From contig NC_016887.1 of assembly GCF_000284035.1 (NCBI RefSeq), positions 3,410,001 through 3,474,000 on the forward strand: a stretch of 64,000 nt of DNA. Direction: 5' to 3'. Source of the stretch: Nocardia cyriacigeorgica GUH-2. GTDB taxonomy: Bacteria > Actinomycetota > Actinomycetes > Mycobacteriales > Mycobacteriaceae. The notes beneath the pieces were generated by a model. That model had not been told where the DNA came from. It made no database searches and saw nothing but the letters and a program-made list of their open reading frames with translations. Below, in pieces: positions 1 through 7,581 of this stretch (positions are counted from its first letter, which is position 1; every line of letters begins with the position of its first letter). Position numbers and translations under genes: made by a program.

Positions 1-1042
1 TCCGGGGGCCTGGCTCACGACCACGGCGCGCAACCGGGCAACCGACCGGCTGCGCCGGGAGACCGCCGCGGCGGCGAAGCTGCGCGGGCTCGCCGTGCTG
101 GCACGTGACCCGATCGAGCCGCCGACGGACCGGATTCCGGATGAGCGGTTACGGCTGATCTTCACCTGCTGCCATCCGGCACTGCCGTTCCCGGCCCGGG
201 TCGCGCTCACCCTGCGCACGCTGGCGGGCCTGAGTACCGCCGAGATCGCGAAGGCGTTCCTGACGGCCGAATCCACGATGGCGCAACGCCTGGTGCGAGC
301 GAAACGCAAGATCACCGAGGCGGGCATCCCGTACCGCGTGCCACCGCCGGAGCTGCTGCCACAACGACTGCCCTCCGTCCTGGCGGTGTTGTATCTGATC
401 TTCAACCAGGGCTACGACGACGAGGACGGGACCCGTGGGCTGGCAGGCGAGGGAATCCATCTCGGGCGGGTCCTGGTGCGGCTGCTGCCCACCGAGCCGG
501 AGGCACGCGGTCTGCTGGCCCTGATGCTGCTGCTCGAGGCCCGCCGCGAGCACCGCACCGACCACGGCGTGCTGGTCACGCTGGAACACCAGGACCGATC
601 CCGATGGGATCGCGCGCTGATCGCCGAAGGCGTGCGGACACTCGACGACGCGCTGGCCCTGCGGCGTCCCGGCCCCTATCAGGTGCAGGCCGCGATCGCC
701 GCCTGCCACGCCACCGCGCCCGACGCGGCGGCCACCGACTGGCCGCAGATCGCCGCCCTCTACGGCGAGCTCGCCCGGCTGGCGCCGTCCCCCGTTGTCG
801 ACCTCAACCGCGCCGTGGCGGTGGCGATGGCCGAGGGGATCCCCGCGGGCCTCGCCCTCGTCGACGAACTCGCCGAGTCCGGCCGCCTGGACGGCTACTA
901 CCTGCTGCCCGCGACCCGCGGCGATCTGCTGCGCCGCGACGGCCGGCTCACCGAGGCGGCCGCGGCGTACGAGGCGGCGCTGGAACTCGCACCCACCGAG
1001 GCCGAGCGTCGCTACCTGGCCGAACGCCGCAGCGAATGCTGA
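1..1042 (+). CDS. ECF RNA polymerase sigma factor with C-terminal DUF6596-like domain (5' partial)
   Basis: This is the 3' part of an ECF sigma factor gene. The reading frame is already open at base 2 and begins inside sigma region 2 with PGAWLTTTARNRATDRLRRE, a typical ECF signature, so the start lies upstream of the window. Region 4 follows, with the helix-turn-helix core LAGLSTAEIAKAFLTAESTM. After it comes a roughly 230-residue C-terminal extension with helical repeats (YGELARLAPSPVVDLNRAVA), as in the DUF6596/ECF42-like group. That group often sits beside YCII/DGPF-domain genes, but none is visible here. It should direct RNA polymerase to a small regulon. The next gene, on the same strand 106 bp downstream, is a START-like protein. 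Confidence 0.9.
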   Translation, partial: PGAWLTTTARNRATDRLRRETAAAAKLRGLAVLARDPIEPPTDRIPDERLRLIFTCCHPALPFPARVALTLRTLAGLSTAEIAKAFLTAESTMAQRLVRAKRKITEAGIPYRVPPPELLPQRLPSVLAVLYLIFNQGYDDEDGTRGLAGEGIHLGRVLVRLLPTEPEARGLLALMLLLEARREHRTDHGVLVTLEHQDRSRWDRALIAEGVRTLDDALALRRPGPYQVQAAIAACHATAPDAAATDWPQIAALYGELARLAPSPVVDLNRAVAVAMAEGIPAGLALVDELAESGRLDGYYLLPATRGDLLRRDGRLTEAAAAYEAALELAPTEAERRYLAERRSEC

Positions 1043-1148
1043 CACGCCTCCGTTTCCGGATCCCGCAGAATTTTTCTCGCGCCGATGTCGATCCCGCGCA
1101 CTCTCGTTCGTCGGTGGTGCGAACCACCCGATAGAGAGAGGTAAGACA

Positions 1149-1646
1149 ATGTCGAACACCGAGTACCTGAGCGCCACGATGTCGGTCGACCGCACCCCGG
1201 AGGAGGTCTTCGCCGCCGTCACCGACGTGCGCGGATGGTGGAACCAGAACATCATCGGCGACACCGCCGCCGTCGGCGACGAGTTCGTCTTCACCGACGA
1301 CGTCAATTACGCCGGCGAGACAGCGAAGACGAACAAGGACGGCATCCGGTTCAGCCGGTTCCGGATCACCGAGGTCGTGCCAGGCCGGCGGATGGTCTGG
1401 CACGTCGTGGACTCCGATCTCAGCTTCATCGACGACCGCGACGAGTGGACCGGCACCGACGTCGTCTTCGACATCACCGCCGACCAGACCGGCACCACCC
1501 TGCACTTCACGCACCAAGGCCTGACCGCCGCGAAATCCGAGTGCTTCGATGCCTGCTCGCAAGGCTGGACCTACTACATCACCAAGAGCCTGCCGCAGCT
1601 GATCACCACCGGCACCGGCCTGCCCTTCGCCAAGTACGACGCCTGA
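1149..1646 (+). CDS. SRPBCC (START/AHSA1-like) domain protein
   Basis: A 165-residue soluble protein with the helix-grip fold seen in AHSA1 and polyketide-cyclase-like proteins. The opening (VDRTPEEVFAAVTDVRGWW) and the later strands VVFDITADQTGTTLHFTHQG and WTYYITKSLPQLI fit a single ligand-binding domain of normal length. The ATG is preceded by a GAGAGAGG ribosome-binding site. It lies just downstream of an ECF sigma gene on the same strand, and such proteins often travel with ECF sigma factors of this type. The ligand and biochemical role cannot be read from the sequence. Confidence 0.85.
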   Translation: MSNTEYLSATMSVDRTPEEVFAAVTDVRGWWNQNIIGDTAAVGDEFVFTDDVNYAGETAKTNKDGIRFSRFRITEVVPGRRMVWHVVDSDLSFIDDRDEWTGTDVVFDITADQTGTTLHFTHQGLTAAKSECFDACSQGWTYYITKSLPQLITTGTGLPFAKYDA

Positions 1647-1663
1647 ACCGCGCCGACCTGCCG

Positions 1664-2170
1664 TCAGGCCTCGTGGCCCGGCGACAGGTCGGCCACCGCG
1701 CCGAGGTGCAGGGCCGACGTGGCCGCGGTGGACGGCGGCGCGGCGGCGGTGATCGGCTCGAGCAGATGGCCGACGTGGTCGCCGAGGTCGCTGCGGGCGA
1801 TGATGCGCCCGGCGAACCAGCCGGCGGCCCCGTCGAGAATCGGCAGACCGTGCGGTCCGCCGGACCAGGCGCACTGCGCGAACTTGTCGGTGCTCTCCCC
1901 CGTCGTCGTGGCGAACAGGCGGGCGAGGTCGAACTGGTCGCCGGTCAGCAGGTGCACGGCGAGATAGTCGGCGTTGCGGGCGATCCGGTAGGTGTGGTTG
2001 TTCTTCGACACCGCCACCAGGAACCGCCGCGGGTCGATGCTGACCTGGCAGGCGAACCCGACCAGGCAGCCGGCCCGGCGACCGCCCGCGACCGTGGTGA
2101 CGATCCATACCGGGCTGTCCGCGGCGGCGACGAGCGCGTCGAATGCCTCGCCGACCTCGTCGTGGGTCAT
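1664..2170 (-). CDS. flavin reductase-like FMN-binding domain protein
   Basis: A 168-residue split-barrel flavoprotein, probably an NAD(P)H:FMN oxidoreductase or a related FMN-binding protein. The N-terminal strands (SPVWIVTTVAGGRRAGCLVG, CQVSIDPRRFLVAVSKNNHT) match the flavin reductase family, where this segment binds FMN. The start is set at ATG 2170 because AGGAGG lies just upstream. A longer reading frame to 2281 exists, but its extra N-terminus does not look like the family. The gene is convergent with the START-like gene and divergent from the cold-shock gene. The partner enzyme, if any, is unknown. Confidence 0.85.
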   Translation of the reverse strand: MTHDEVGEAFDALVAAADSPVWIVTTVAGGRRAGCLVGFACQVSIDPRRFLVAVSKNNHTYRIARNADYLAVHLLTGDQFDLARLFATTTGESTDKFAQCAWSGGPHGLPILDGAAGWFAGRIIARSDLGDHVGHLLEPITAAAPPSTAATSALHLGAVADLSPGHEA

Positions 2171-2265
2171 CGCGCCTCCTGTGCGCTCGTGCACGTCTCC
2201 GGCCCCAGGGCAACGATAACGCCCGTCGCACAACAGATGTCGGAAGTGACGGGCGCGGCATCGAC

Positions 2266-2295
2266 TTGAAACCGGCTTCACCCGAGTGCTATAAG
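2266..2295 (+). promoter_or_regulatory. near-consensus housekeeping promoter for the cold-shock gene
   Basis: TTGAAA at 2266-2271 and TATAAG at 2290-2295 are separated by 18 bp. Transcription should start about 7 bases after the -10 box, which is the ATG at 2302. No Shine-Dalgarno sequence precedes that ATG, so the predicted mRNA is leaderless. Confidence 0.6.
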
Positions 2296-2301
2296 AAATC
2301 T

Positions 2302-2676
2302 ATGTCGGATGGCATAGATTATGTGAGCGGCTCGGCCGAGTGGCGGCACGGCACCGTGGCCTGGTTCAACGCGGAGAAGGGATTCGGATTCCTCACCCCC
2401 GACGACGGCAGCGAAGCGGTCTTCGTCGACTTCACCGCTATCGAGACCACCGGCTACAAAACCCTGTCCGCCGGCCAGCCCGTCGTCTTCACCACCACGC
2501 GCACCCGCAGCGGTCCCGAGGCCGCGCGGGTCCGCCCGTACACGCGGGCGCCGCACCGTCCACACCTGACGTCCCGGCCGAAAGGTATTCGATGGCACCA
2601 CAACACGCGCACCAATACATCCTCGCCTTCCTCGCCTGCCTGGCCGTCCTCGCCGGCCTCGGTACCGCACCGGTGA
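2302..2676 (+). CDS. cold-shock-domain protein with long C-terminal tail
   Basis: A 124-residue protein. Residues of about 14-80 form one cold-shock OB fold: GTVAWFNAEKGFGFLTPDDG contains the RNP1 motif KGFGFL, and VFVDF stands where RNP2 usually reads VFVHF. Such proteins bind single-stranded RNA or DNA and act as RNA chaperones. Typical bacterial Csp proteins are about 67 residues; here about 45 extra residues follow, rich in Ser, Pro and Arg and lacking an obvious fold. The tail overlaps a small membrane-protein frame. ATG 2302 is chosen because it coincides with the transcription start predicted from the promoter. Expression is probably strong and leaderless. Confidence 0.8.
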   Translation: MSDGIDYVSGSAEWRHGTVAWFNAEKGFGFLTPDDGSEAVFVDFTAIETTGYKTLSAGQPVVFTTTRTRSGPEAARVRPYTRAPHRPHLTSRPKGIRWHHNTRTNTSSPSSPAWPSSPASVPHR

Positions 2677-2759
2677 TCCTGATCGGGCTCAGCCTGCTCG
2701 CCGCCACGGCCATGCTGATCGCACTGGTCGTCGATACCGGTGCGCGGACCGGTCACTAG
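2592..2759 (+). CDS. small two-helix membrane protein
   Basis: A 55-residue hydrophobic protein with two predicted membrane helices (ILAFLACLAVLAGLGT and VILIGLSLLAATAMLIALVV). It starts at ATG 2592 after an AAAGG ribosome-binding site inside the 3' end of the cold-shock gene, in another frame. Its own 3' end overlaps the convergent lipase-maturation-factor gene by 71 bp. The long, clean hydrophobic run argues that it is real, but I recognise no family. It may instead be a by-product of overlapping frames. Confidence 0.5.
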   Translation: MAPQHAHQYILAFLACLAVLAGLGTAPVILIGLSLLAATAMLIALVVDTGARTGH

Positions 2760-4236
2760 CCGGGTCGGCGTCGTCGCGGTCGGTCCGGCGCTCGGATTCG
2801 TCCGGTATGCCGGCGGCGGCCAGCAGGGCGGCTGGCGGCATGTACTCGTCGATCAATTCGCGTGACCACCAGGCACCCGTCCTGCGGCGCTCGCCGCGAG
2901 AAGTGAATCGGTAGATGTAGAGCAGGGCGCGCACGTATTCCGGCGGCCGCTGCGGGAACGGATTGGTGCCCAGTAACCGCAGCGTCGCCGGATCGCCGTG
3001 CAGCAGTTTGGCGATCAGGCTCATGAACCAGGTTTCGGCGTAGCGGCTCGACATCGCCGCGAACCACATCATCCAGTCCAGCCGCAGGTGATAGGGCGCC
3101 ACCTGGCGCGGGCGGCGGGTCGGCGTGCCGGGTTTGGCTTTGAATTCGTAGGGCTGCCAGGTGGGGTTCTCGTCGGGGTCGTCGTCGGTGCCTTCGATCA
3201 CGATCTCGAACCGGGTGCGGGTGATGTGGCCGAACAGGCCGTAGGTGTTGCCCAGGTAGAAGCGGTTGAACGCGGCATTCATCACCTGGTTGCGCGAGGC
3301 CATATTGCGCACCGGCGCCCAGCTCAGCGCGATCATCAGCACGGCGACCGCCGTCACCAGGACGGTGAACCACAGCGGCCCGTCGGGCGCGGCAGCGGGC
3401 TCGATCGGCAGGATCGCGTTCAGCAGCCGGCCGTCGAGGGCGAGCGTGGCCAGGGTGATCGTCAGCAGATTCAGCCAGGCGAAATTGCCGCTGACCATCA
3501 GCCACAGCTGCGTCACGATGATGATCACCGCCGACACCGTCGCGATCGGCTGCGGGCACAGCAGCCCGAACGGCACGATCAGCTGCGCCACATGGTTGCC
3601 CAGCACTTCCAGCCGGTGCACGGGCTTGGGCAGATGGTGGAAATACCAGCTGAACCGGCTCGGCAACGGCTGAGTCTGGTGGTGGTAGTAGAGCGCGGTG
3701 AGATTGCGCCACGCCGGATCGTTGCGGATCTTGATCAACCCGGCACCGACCTCGAGCCGCACCAGCACCCACCGCAGCAAGAAGATCACCAGGATCGGCG
3801 GCGCGGTCTGCGCGTTGCCCAGGAAAATCGCCAGAAATCCCACTTCCAGCAGCAGCATCTCCCAGACGAAGCCGTAGAAGGTGCGCCCGGCGTGCACGAA
3901 CGACAGATACAACACCCACAGGCAGGCCCAGATCGCCATGGCCACCGGCAGCGGCACCACATCGAGCACACCGGCGACGACGGCCGCCGACAGCAGCACG
4001 CCCAGCCCGGCCAGCACCGTCGCCATCCGATCGGAGTAGTGCAGCTGGAACAGGCTGGGCGCGCGCCGGAATCCCGCCGCCCGCAGGTACCGGCGCGCCG
4101 GCAGCAGGCCGTGATCACCGCACAGGGCCCGGAACTGGGCCAGCGTCGACCAGAAGGCAACCAGGTACACCAGGCCGAGCAGCCGCTCGAAGATCAGCCG
4201 GGCCAGTACGTATCCGGAGTCGTAGAACCCGAACAT
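2689..4236 (-). CDS. lipase maturation factor (LMF1) family membrane protein
   Basis: A 515-residue polytopic membrane protein resembling the LMF1 family, which in animals helps dimeric lipases fold in the ER; the role of the bacterial members is not established. About seven or eight hydrophobic segments fill residues 1-320, including conserved-looking stretches such as VGAGLIKIRNDPAWRNLTAL and YYHHQTQPLPSRFSWYFHHL. A C-terminal soluble part follows, with YEFKAKPGTPTRRPRQVAPY and LRLDWMMWFAAMS, as in the family. The ATG has only a weak ribosome-binding site. The last 30 residues are Arg-rich and lie antisense to the small membrane-protein frame. Confidence 0.85.
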   Translation of the reverse strand: MFGFYDSGYVLARLIFERLLGLVYLVAFWSTLAQFRALCGDHGLLPARRYLRAAGFRRAPSLFQLHYSDRMATVLAGLGVLLSAAVVAGVLDVVPLPVAMAIWACLWVLYLSFVHAGRTFYGFVWEMLLLEVGFLAIFLGNAQTAPPILVIFLLRWVLVRLEVGAGLIKIRNDPAWRNLTALYYHHQTQPLPSRFSWYFHHLPKPVHRLEVLGNHVAQLIVPFGLLCPQPIATVSAVIIIVTQLWLMVSGNFAWLNLLTITLATLALDGRLLNAILPIEPAAAPDGPLWFTVLVTAVAVLMIALSWAPVRNMASRNQVMNAAFNRFYLGNTYGLFGHITRTRFEIVIEGTDDDPDENPTWQPYEFKAKPGTPTRRPRQVAPYHLRLDWMMWFAAMSSRYAETWFMSLIAKLLHGDPATLRLLGTNPFPQRPPEYVRALLYIYRFTSRGERRRTGAWWSRELIDEYMPPAALLAAAGIPDESERRTDRDDADPASDRSAHRYRRPVRSAWPWRRAG

Positions 4237-4274
4237 CGCCGATCGCCTAGGTTCGACACATCACCGTCTGTGTA

Positions 4275-4303
4275 GGAAAACACCTGATCGGGCGGTGTTC
4301 TTC
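4275..4303 (-). terminator. hairpin downstream of the ferritin-like gene
   Basis: On the minus strand GGAAGAACACC pairs with GGTGTTTTCC across a 9-base loop, with one bulge, and the descending arm ends in a short T run. It lies 10 bases after the ferritin-like stop codon and before the next minus-strand gene. Confidence 0.45.
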
Positions 4304-4312
4304 CGGCACGGC

Positions 4313-5269
4313 TCAAGTGAGGCCGGTGACCTCCTGGGCGATCGCGGCCAGCCGGGTCTGCGCCGCGGAGACCACACCGTGGCGGTCCTTGTGCGCCTCC
4401 TCGTAGGCGATGATGACGCGCACGTCGGCGGGTTCGGTGAGCTCCTTGACCGCGGCGACCGCCTGTCCGACATTCAGCTCGTCATAGTCCTCGATCGGCA
4501 GCTCCTCCGGCTCGAGCACCCCGGTGACAGCGCGCAGGGAGTGCACGGCATCGGCGGCCGAATCGGCACCTTCGCGCCGGACCACCCGCTCGGCGGTTTC
4601 CAATGCGGCGTCGCGGGACGCGGTGAGGGTCTTGACCGCGACATCGCCGGCGTGAGCGCCCTGGGCGAGCAGGTCACCGAGCGCGGGCGGGGTGGCGCGG
4701 ACGGTGTCGACTACCCGCTCCAGGCTGCGCGCCGACCAGTTGACAGGCAGATTCACCAGCTTCACCGCGGTACCCGTGGCCGCTTGGAGCGGGGTGCGGC
4801 GCAGGGCGGCGGGTCCGCCGAGGGCGTCCTCGGCGAGCACGGTGGTGAGCCAGTCGACGGTGGCCGAATGCGCGGTGATCAGCCGGTCGGCCAGGGCGAT
4901 GATGTCGGTCTGTTTATCGGCGGTCGCGAGCGCCTTGATGTAGCGGGCCCGGTCCAGAAGCTGGTGCTCGAGAGTGAGATCGCCCAGCAGGGCCTCATCG
5001 AACGGCTGGGCCTGTTCGGCCATCGCCTTCACCGCGGCGAACGCGCGGCCGATGAACGGCCCGATCAGCGGTGGCACGCCGCCGAGTTCGCGGACGGCGG
5101 CCTCGATGGCTTCGGCGCGGGCGCGGGCATTGCCGGCGTTCTCCGACAGTTCGCGCCGCACCGCCTCGGTCCGGGCCTGCGCGATGCGGGTTTCGGCGAT
5201 CTGGATTTCGGTGTTGGTGAGGTCGAGGACAGCGCGAAGCTGCGCCAGAAGCGTCGTGGTGTTGCTCAT
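4313..5269 (-). CDS. ferritin-like domain protein with C-terminal lipid-droplet-protein-like segment
   Basis: A 318-residue, mostly helical protein. Residues of about 10-170 resemble the ferritin-like four-helix domain (LLGDLTLEHQLLDRARYIKA), though a full set of iron ligands is not evident. The C-terminal segment PIEDYDELNVGQAVAAVKEL, followed by VRVIIAYEEAHKDRHGVV, resembles a short helical module found at the ends of actinobacterial lipid-droplet or phasin-like proteins. The start is ATG 5269; a longer frame to 5353 has no family-like N-terminus. A degenerate SigF-type promoter lies upstream. It could be a storage or stress protein; the precise role is unknown. Confidence 0.65.
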   Translation of the reverse strand: MSNTTTLLAQLRAVLDLTNTEIQIAETRIAQARTEAVRRELSENAGNARARAEAIEAAVRELGGVPPLIGPFIGRAFAAVKAMAEQAQPFDEALLGDLTLEHQLLDRARYIKALATADKQTDIIALADRLITAHSATVDWLTTVLAEDALGGPAALRRTPLQAATGTAVKLVNLPVNWSARSLERVVDTVRATPPALGDLLAQGAHAGDVAVKTLTASRDAALETAERVVRREGADSAADAVHSLRAVTGVLEPEELPIEDYDELNVGQAVAAVKELTEPADVRVIIAYEEAHKDRHGVVSAAQTRLAAIAQEVTGLT

Positions 5270-5331
5270 GCGGGTCTCGTCCCTTCGGAATATCCGGTAT
5301 GGGTCGGCGCAACGCTGCACCGTTACCGTGA

Positions 5332-5356
5332 CTACCCCGGACCGCGGAGCCATAAC
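5332..5356 (-). promoter_or_regulatory. possible SigF/SigB-type promoter of the ferritin-like gene
   Basis: On the minus strand GTTA and GGGTAG are separated by 15 bp, 63 bases before the start codon. The -10 box is good but the -35 departs from GTTT by one base, so this could be chance. Confidence 0.3.
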
Positions 5357-5385
5357 AGGCCCGCCCGCAGCCGTGCGATCGCCGA

Positions 5386-6009
5386 TCAGCAGATGAGGTT
5401 GACGTCGGCGCTGGGCGCGAACGACACGTGCACATGGTCGTAGTGGTTGGCGGTCGGGCTGCCGCGGTCTTCCATATAGGACCAGCCGCTGCCGTCGTTG
5501 TAGCGCTGCTGCCAGATCACGTAGGTGACGCCGAATCGCTCTTTGTTCGCCAGCACGAAGTCGGCGATGGCGGTGCCGTGGGCGGGATCGGAGGTCATGA
5601 AGTCCAGCGCCAGCCCGGCGCCGTGGTCGTCGTTGCCGCGACCGATCGCGCCGCCGATATCGGCGACGGCGAAGGTCTTGCCGATCAGATGGCCCACTTG
5701 CGCCACATGCGGAAGTGCGCCGGCCAGCACCGAGGAACAGGGTGAATGCTGAATCGCCGCCTTGGCCATCAGCGCCGGATCGGCTGCGGCGGCCTGCTGG
5801 ATCGGGGCCGGTGCGAGCGGTGCGGGTGCTGCGGCCGGCGCTTGGTCACGAGCCGGCTCCGGCCGGGCCTCGGCGACGGGCGCGGGCTGCGCGGCCTGGG
5901 TGGATCCCATCTCGACCGTCACGATGCCGATGACGGTGGCCGCGACGCCGCAGACGGCCAGTGGTGCGAGTTTCCGGGTTGCCGTCGGTTTGCGATGCTG
6001 ACCGGGCAT
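5386..6009 (-). CDS. secreted or anchored cell-wall protein with D,D-peptidase-like C-terminal domain
   Basis: A 207-residue exported protein. The N-terminus has basic residues followed by LAPLAVCGVAATVIGIVTV, a signal peptide or anchor. A 60-residue Ala/Pro-rich linker leads to a C-terminal domain like those of mycobacterial ARB-07466-type proteins and VanY-like D-Ala-D-Ala peptidases: DDHGAGLALDFM carries a possible Zn-ligand His and Asp, and HYDHVHVSF supplies the later His pair. A Cys pair (SPCSSVL and the terminal NLIC) may form a disulfide. It probably acts on peptidoglycan outside the membrane. It is divergent from the beta-propeller gene, with a 184-bp shared promoter region. Confidence 0.75.
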   Translation of the reverse strand: MPGQHRKPTATRKLAPLAVCGVAATVIGIVTVEMGSTQAAQPAPVAEARPEPARDQAPAAAPAPLAPAPIQQAAAADPALMAKAAIQHSPCSSVLAGALPHVAQVGHLIGKTFAVADIGGAIGRGNDDHGAGLALDFMTSDPAHGTAIADFVLANKERFGVTYVIWQQRYNDGSGWSYMEDRGSPTANHYDHVHVSFAPSADVNLIC

Positions 6010-6193
6010 AAAACTCGACCACCGCCTAGTCTCGGGAACAGATCACGGCTAGATTACGAAACCGTCGCGGAAAAGTCACGTCGGACGCGCGGTGCGGCGC
6101 CCGGTGTCGGCTCGATCGTTTTCCGGCGGGTCGCGGCGCGCCCGGGAGTACGCTCACACCCGTCGGCGTGGCGGTGACCTCTGGAGGTCGGCG

Positions 6194-7291
6194 ATGGACG
6201 TGATGCTCGGAATCGGAACGCGCAAGGGCCTGTTCCTGGCGCGCAGTACCGACGGCCGGTCGAGCTGGGAGGTGAGCACACCCCAGTTCCCGGTCGCCGA
6301 TGTGAAGGCGCTGGCGATCGACACCCGGCGCTCGACGCCCCGGCTGCTGACGGGCGTGCTCAACAGCCATTTCGGTCCGACGATGGTCTCCAGCGACGAT
6401 CTCGGCGAGACCTGGACCGAGCCCGACGACGCACCCCTGGCCTTCCCCGACGACACCGGCGCCGCCTTGCAGGGCGTCTGGCAGATCGCGCCGGCGAGCG
6501 CGGCCGAACCGGAGGTGGTCTACGCAGGCGCCGAACCCGCGGCGCTGTTCCGCTCCACCGACGGCGGACGAACATTCGAGCTGGTCCGCAGCTTGTGGGA
6601 GCATCCGCATCGCCCGCAGTGGCAGCCCGGCGGCGGCGGTTTGGCGCTACACACGATCCTGCCCCACCCCACCGATACCCAGCGGCTCGCGGTCGCCATC
6701 TCCACCGGCGGCGTCTATCAGAGCGAGGACGGCGCGGCCTCGTGGACACCGACGAACAAGGGCGTGACCGCGGACTTCATGCCGGACGAGCTGCCGGAAT
6801 GGGGCCAATGCGTGCACAAAGTGGTCCGTGACGCCGAAACTCCGAGCACGCTCTACCTGCAAAACCACGGTGGCGTGTTCCGCAGCGTCGACGACGGCCG
6901 CAGCTGGCAGCGCATCGACGGCGACCTGCCGCCGTCCAACTTCGGTTTCCCGATCGTCGCGCACCCGCGCCGCCCCGGCGTCATCTACACCTTCCCGCTG
7001 GATGCGGACATGGAGCGGTTCCGGTTCCCGCCGGATGCCCGCTGCGCGGTGTATCGCAGCGAGGACGGCGGCGACACCTGGTCGGCGCAGACCGACGGCC
7101 TGCCGCAAGTCCCGTTCTGGGCGGCGGTCATGCGCGATGCCATGTGCGCCGACGACGCCGACCCGACCGGCATCTATATCGGCACCCGCAACGGCGAGGT
7201 GTATTGCAGCCCCGACGAAGGCGACCACTGGCAGCTGGTGGCCGACAAGCTGCCGGACGTGCTGTGCGTGCGCGCCGCGGTGATCGGCTGA
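6194..7291 (+). CDS. BNR/Asp-box beta-propeller protein
   Basis: A 365-residue protein made of repeated beta-propeller blades. Asp-box-like units recur: STDGRSSWEV, SSDDLGETWTE, STDGGRTFEL, SEDGAASWTP, SVDDGRSWQRI, SEDGGDTWSA and SPDEGDHWQL. The fold occurs in sialidases and in photosystem assembly factors, but I see no sialidase Arg triad or FRIP motif, so glycosidase activity is not supported. No signal peptide is visible, which suggests a cytoplasmic protein. The ATG follows CTGGAGG. Only four bases separate its stop codon from a MoaD/ThiS-like gene, so the two are surely cotranscribed and may work together. Confidence 0.8.
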   Translation: MDVMLGIGTRKGLFLARSTDGRSSWEVSTPQFPVADVKALAIDTRRSTPRLLTGVLNSHFGPTMVSSDDLGETWTEPDDAPLAFPDDTGAALQGVWQIAPASAAEPEVVYAGAEPAALFRSTDGGRTFELVRSLWEHPHRPQWQPGGGGLALHTILPHPTDTQRLAVAISTGGVYQSEDGAASWTPTNKGVTADFMPDELPEWGQCVHKVVRDAETPSTLYLQNHGGVFRSVDDGRSWQRIDGDLPPSNFGFPIVAHPRRPGVIYTFPLDADMERFRFPPDARCAVYRSEDGGDTWSAQTDGLPQVPFWAAVMRDAMCADDADPTGIYIGTRNGEVYCSPDEGDHWQLVADKLPDVLCVRAAVIG

Positions 7292-7295
7292 CGAC

Positions 7296-7568
7296 ATGGC
7301 CAGCGTGCGGCTGCCGTCGGTCTTGCGCCCGTACGTCGGCGGGGAGAAGGAACTCGACGTCGACGCTGCGTCGCTGCGCGCCTTGCTGGACGCGTTGCGG
7401 GACAGCCATCCCGCGCTGGAGCGGCGGCTGCGCGATGAGAGCGGCCGGTTGCGTCGTTACGTGAACTTCTACGTCGACGGCGACGAATGCCGCTCCCTCG
7501 ACGGCATCGACACGGCCCTGCGGCCCGGTTCCGAGGTCATGATCATTCCCGCGGTCGCCGGCGGGTAG
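7296..7568 (+). CDS. MoaD/ThiS-family ubiquitin-like sulfur carrier protein
   Basis: A 90-residue beta-grasp protein that ends exactly in Gly-Gly (IIPAVAGG), the hallmark of sulfur carriers and ubiquitin-like modifiers activated by an E1-type enzyme. The strand-helix pattern (LDVDAASLRALLDALRDSHP, then YVNFYVDGDECRSLDGIDTA) is typical of MoaD. No MoaE, ThiG or cysteine synthase gene lies nearby. Its only partner in the operon is the beta-propeller protein four bases upstream. It might deliver sulfur for molybdopterin, thiamine or cysteine synthesis, or modify proteins. The family call is firm, the pathway is not. Confidence 0.85.
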   Translation: MASVRLPSVLRPYVGGEKELDVDAASLRALLDALRDSHPALERRLRDESGRLRRYVNFYVDGDECRSLDGIDTALRPGSEVMIIPAVAGG

Positions 7569-7581
7569 CTCACCGCACTGC

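Noticed and set aside
948..2261. Long minus-strand open frame across the SRPBCC and flavin reductase genes
   Set aside because: Arg/Gly-rich composition without any fold; it is an out-of-frame shadow, as are most long frames opposite real genes in this high-GC window.
2998..4275. 425-codon plus-strand frame opposite the lipase maturation factor gene
   Set aside because: His/Gln/Arg-rich shadow without family motifs; the minus-strand frame has clear membrane helices and LMF1-like segments.
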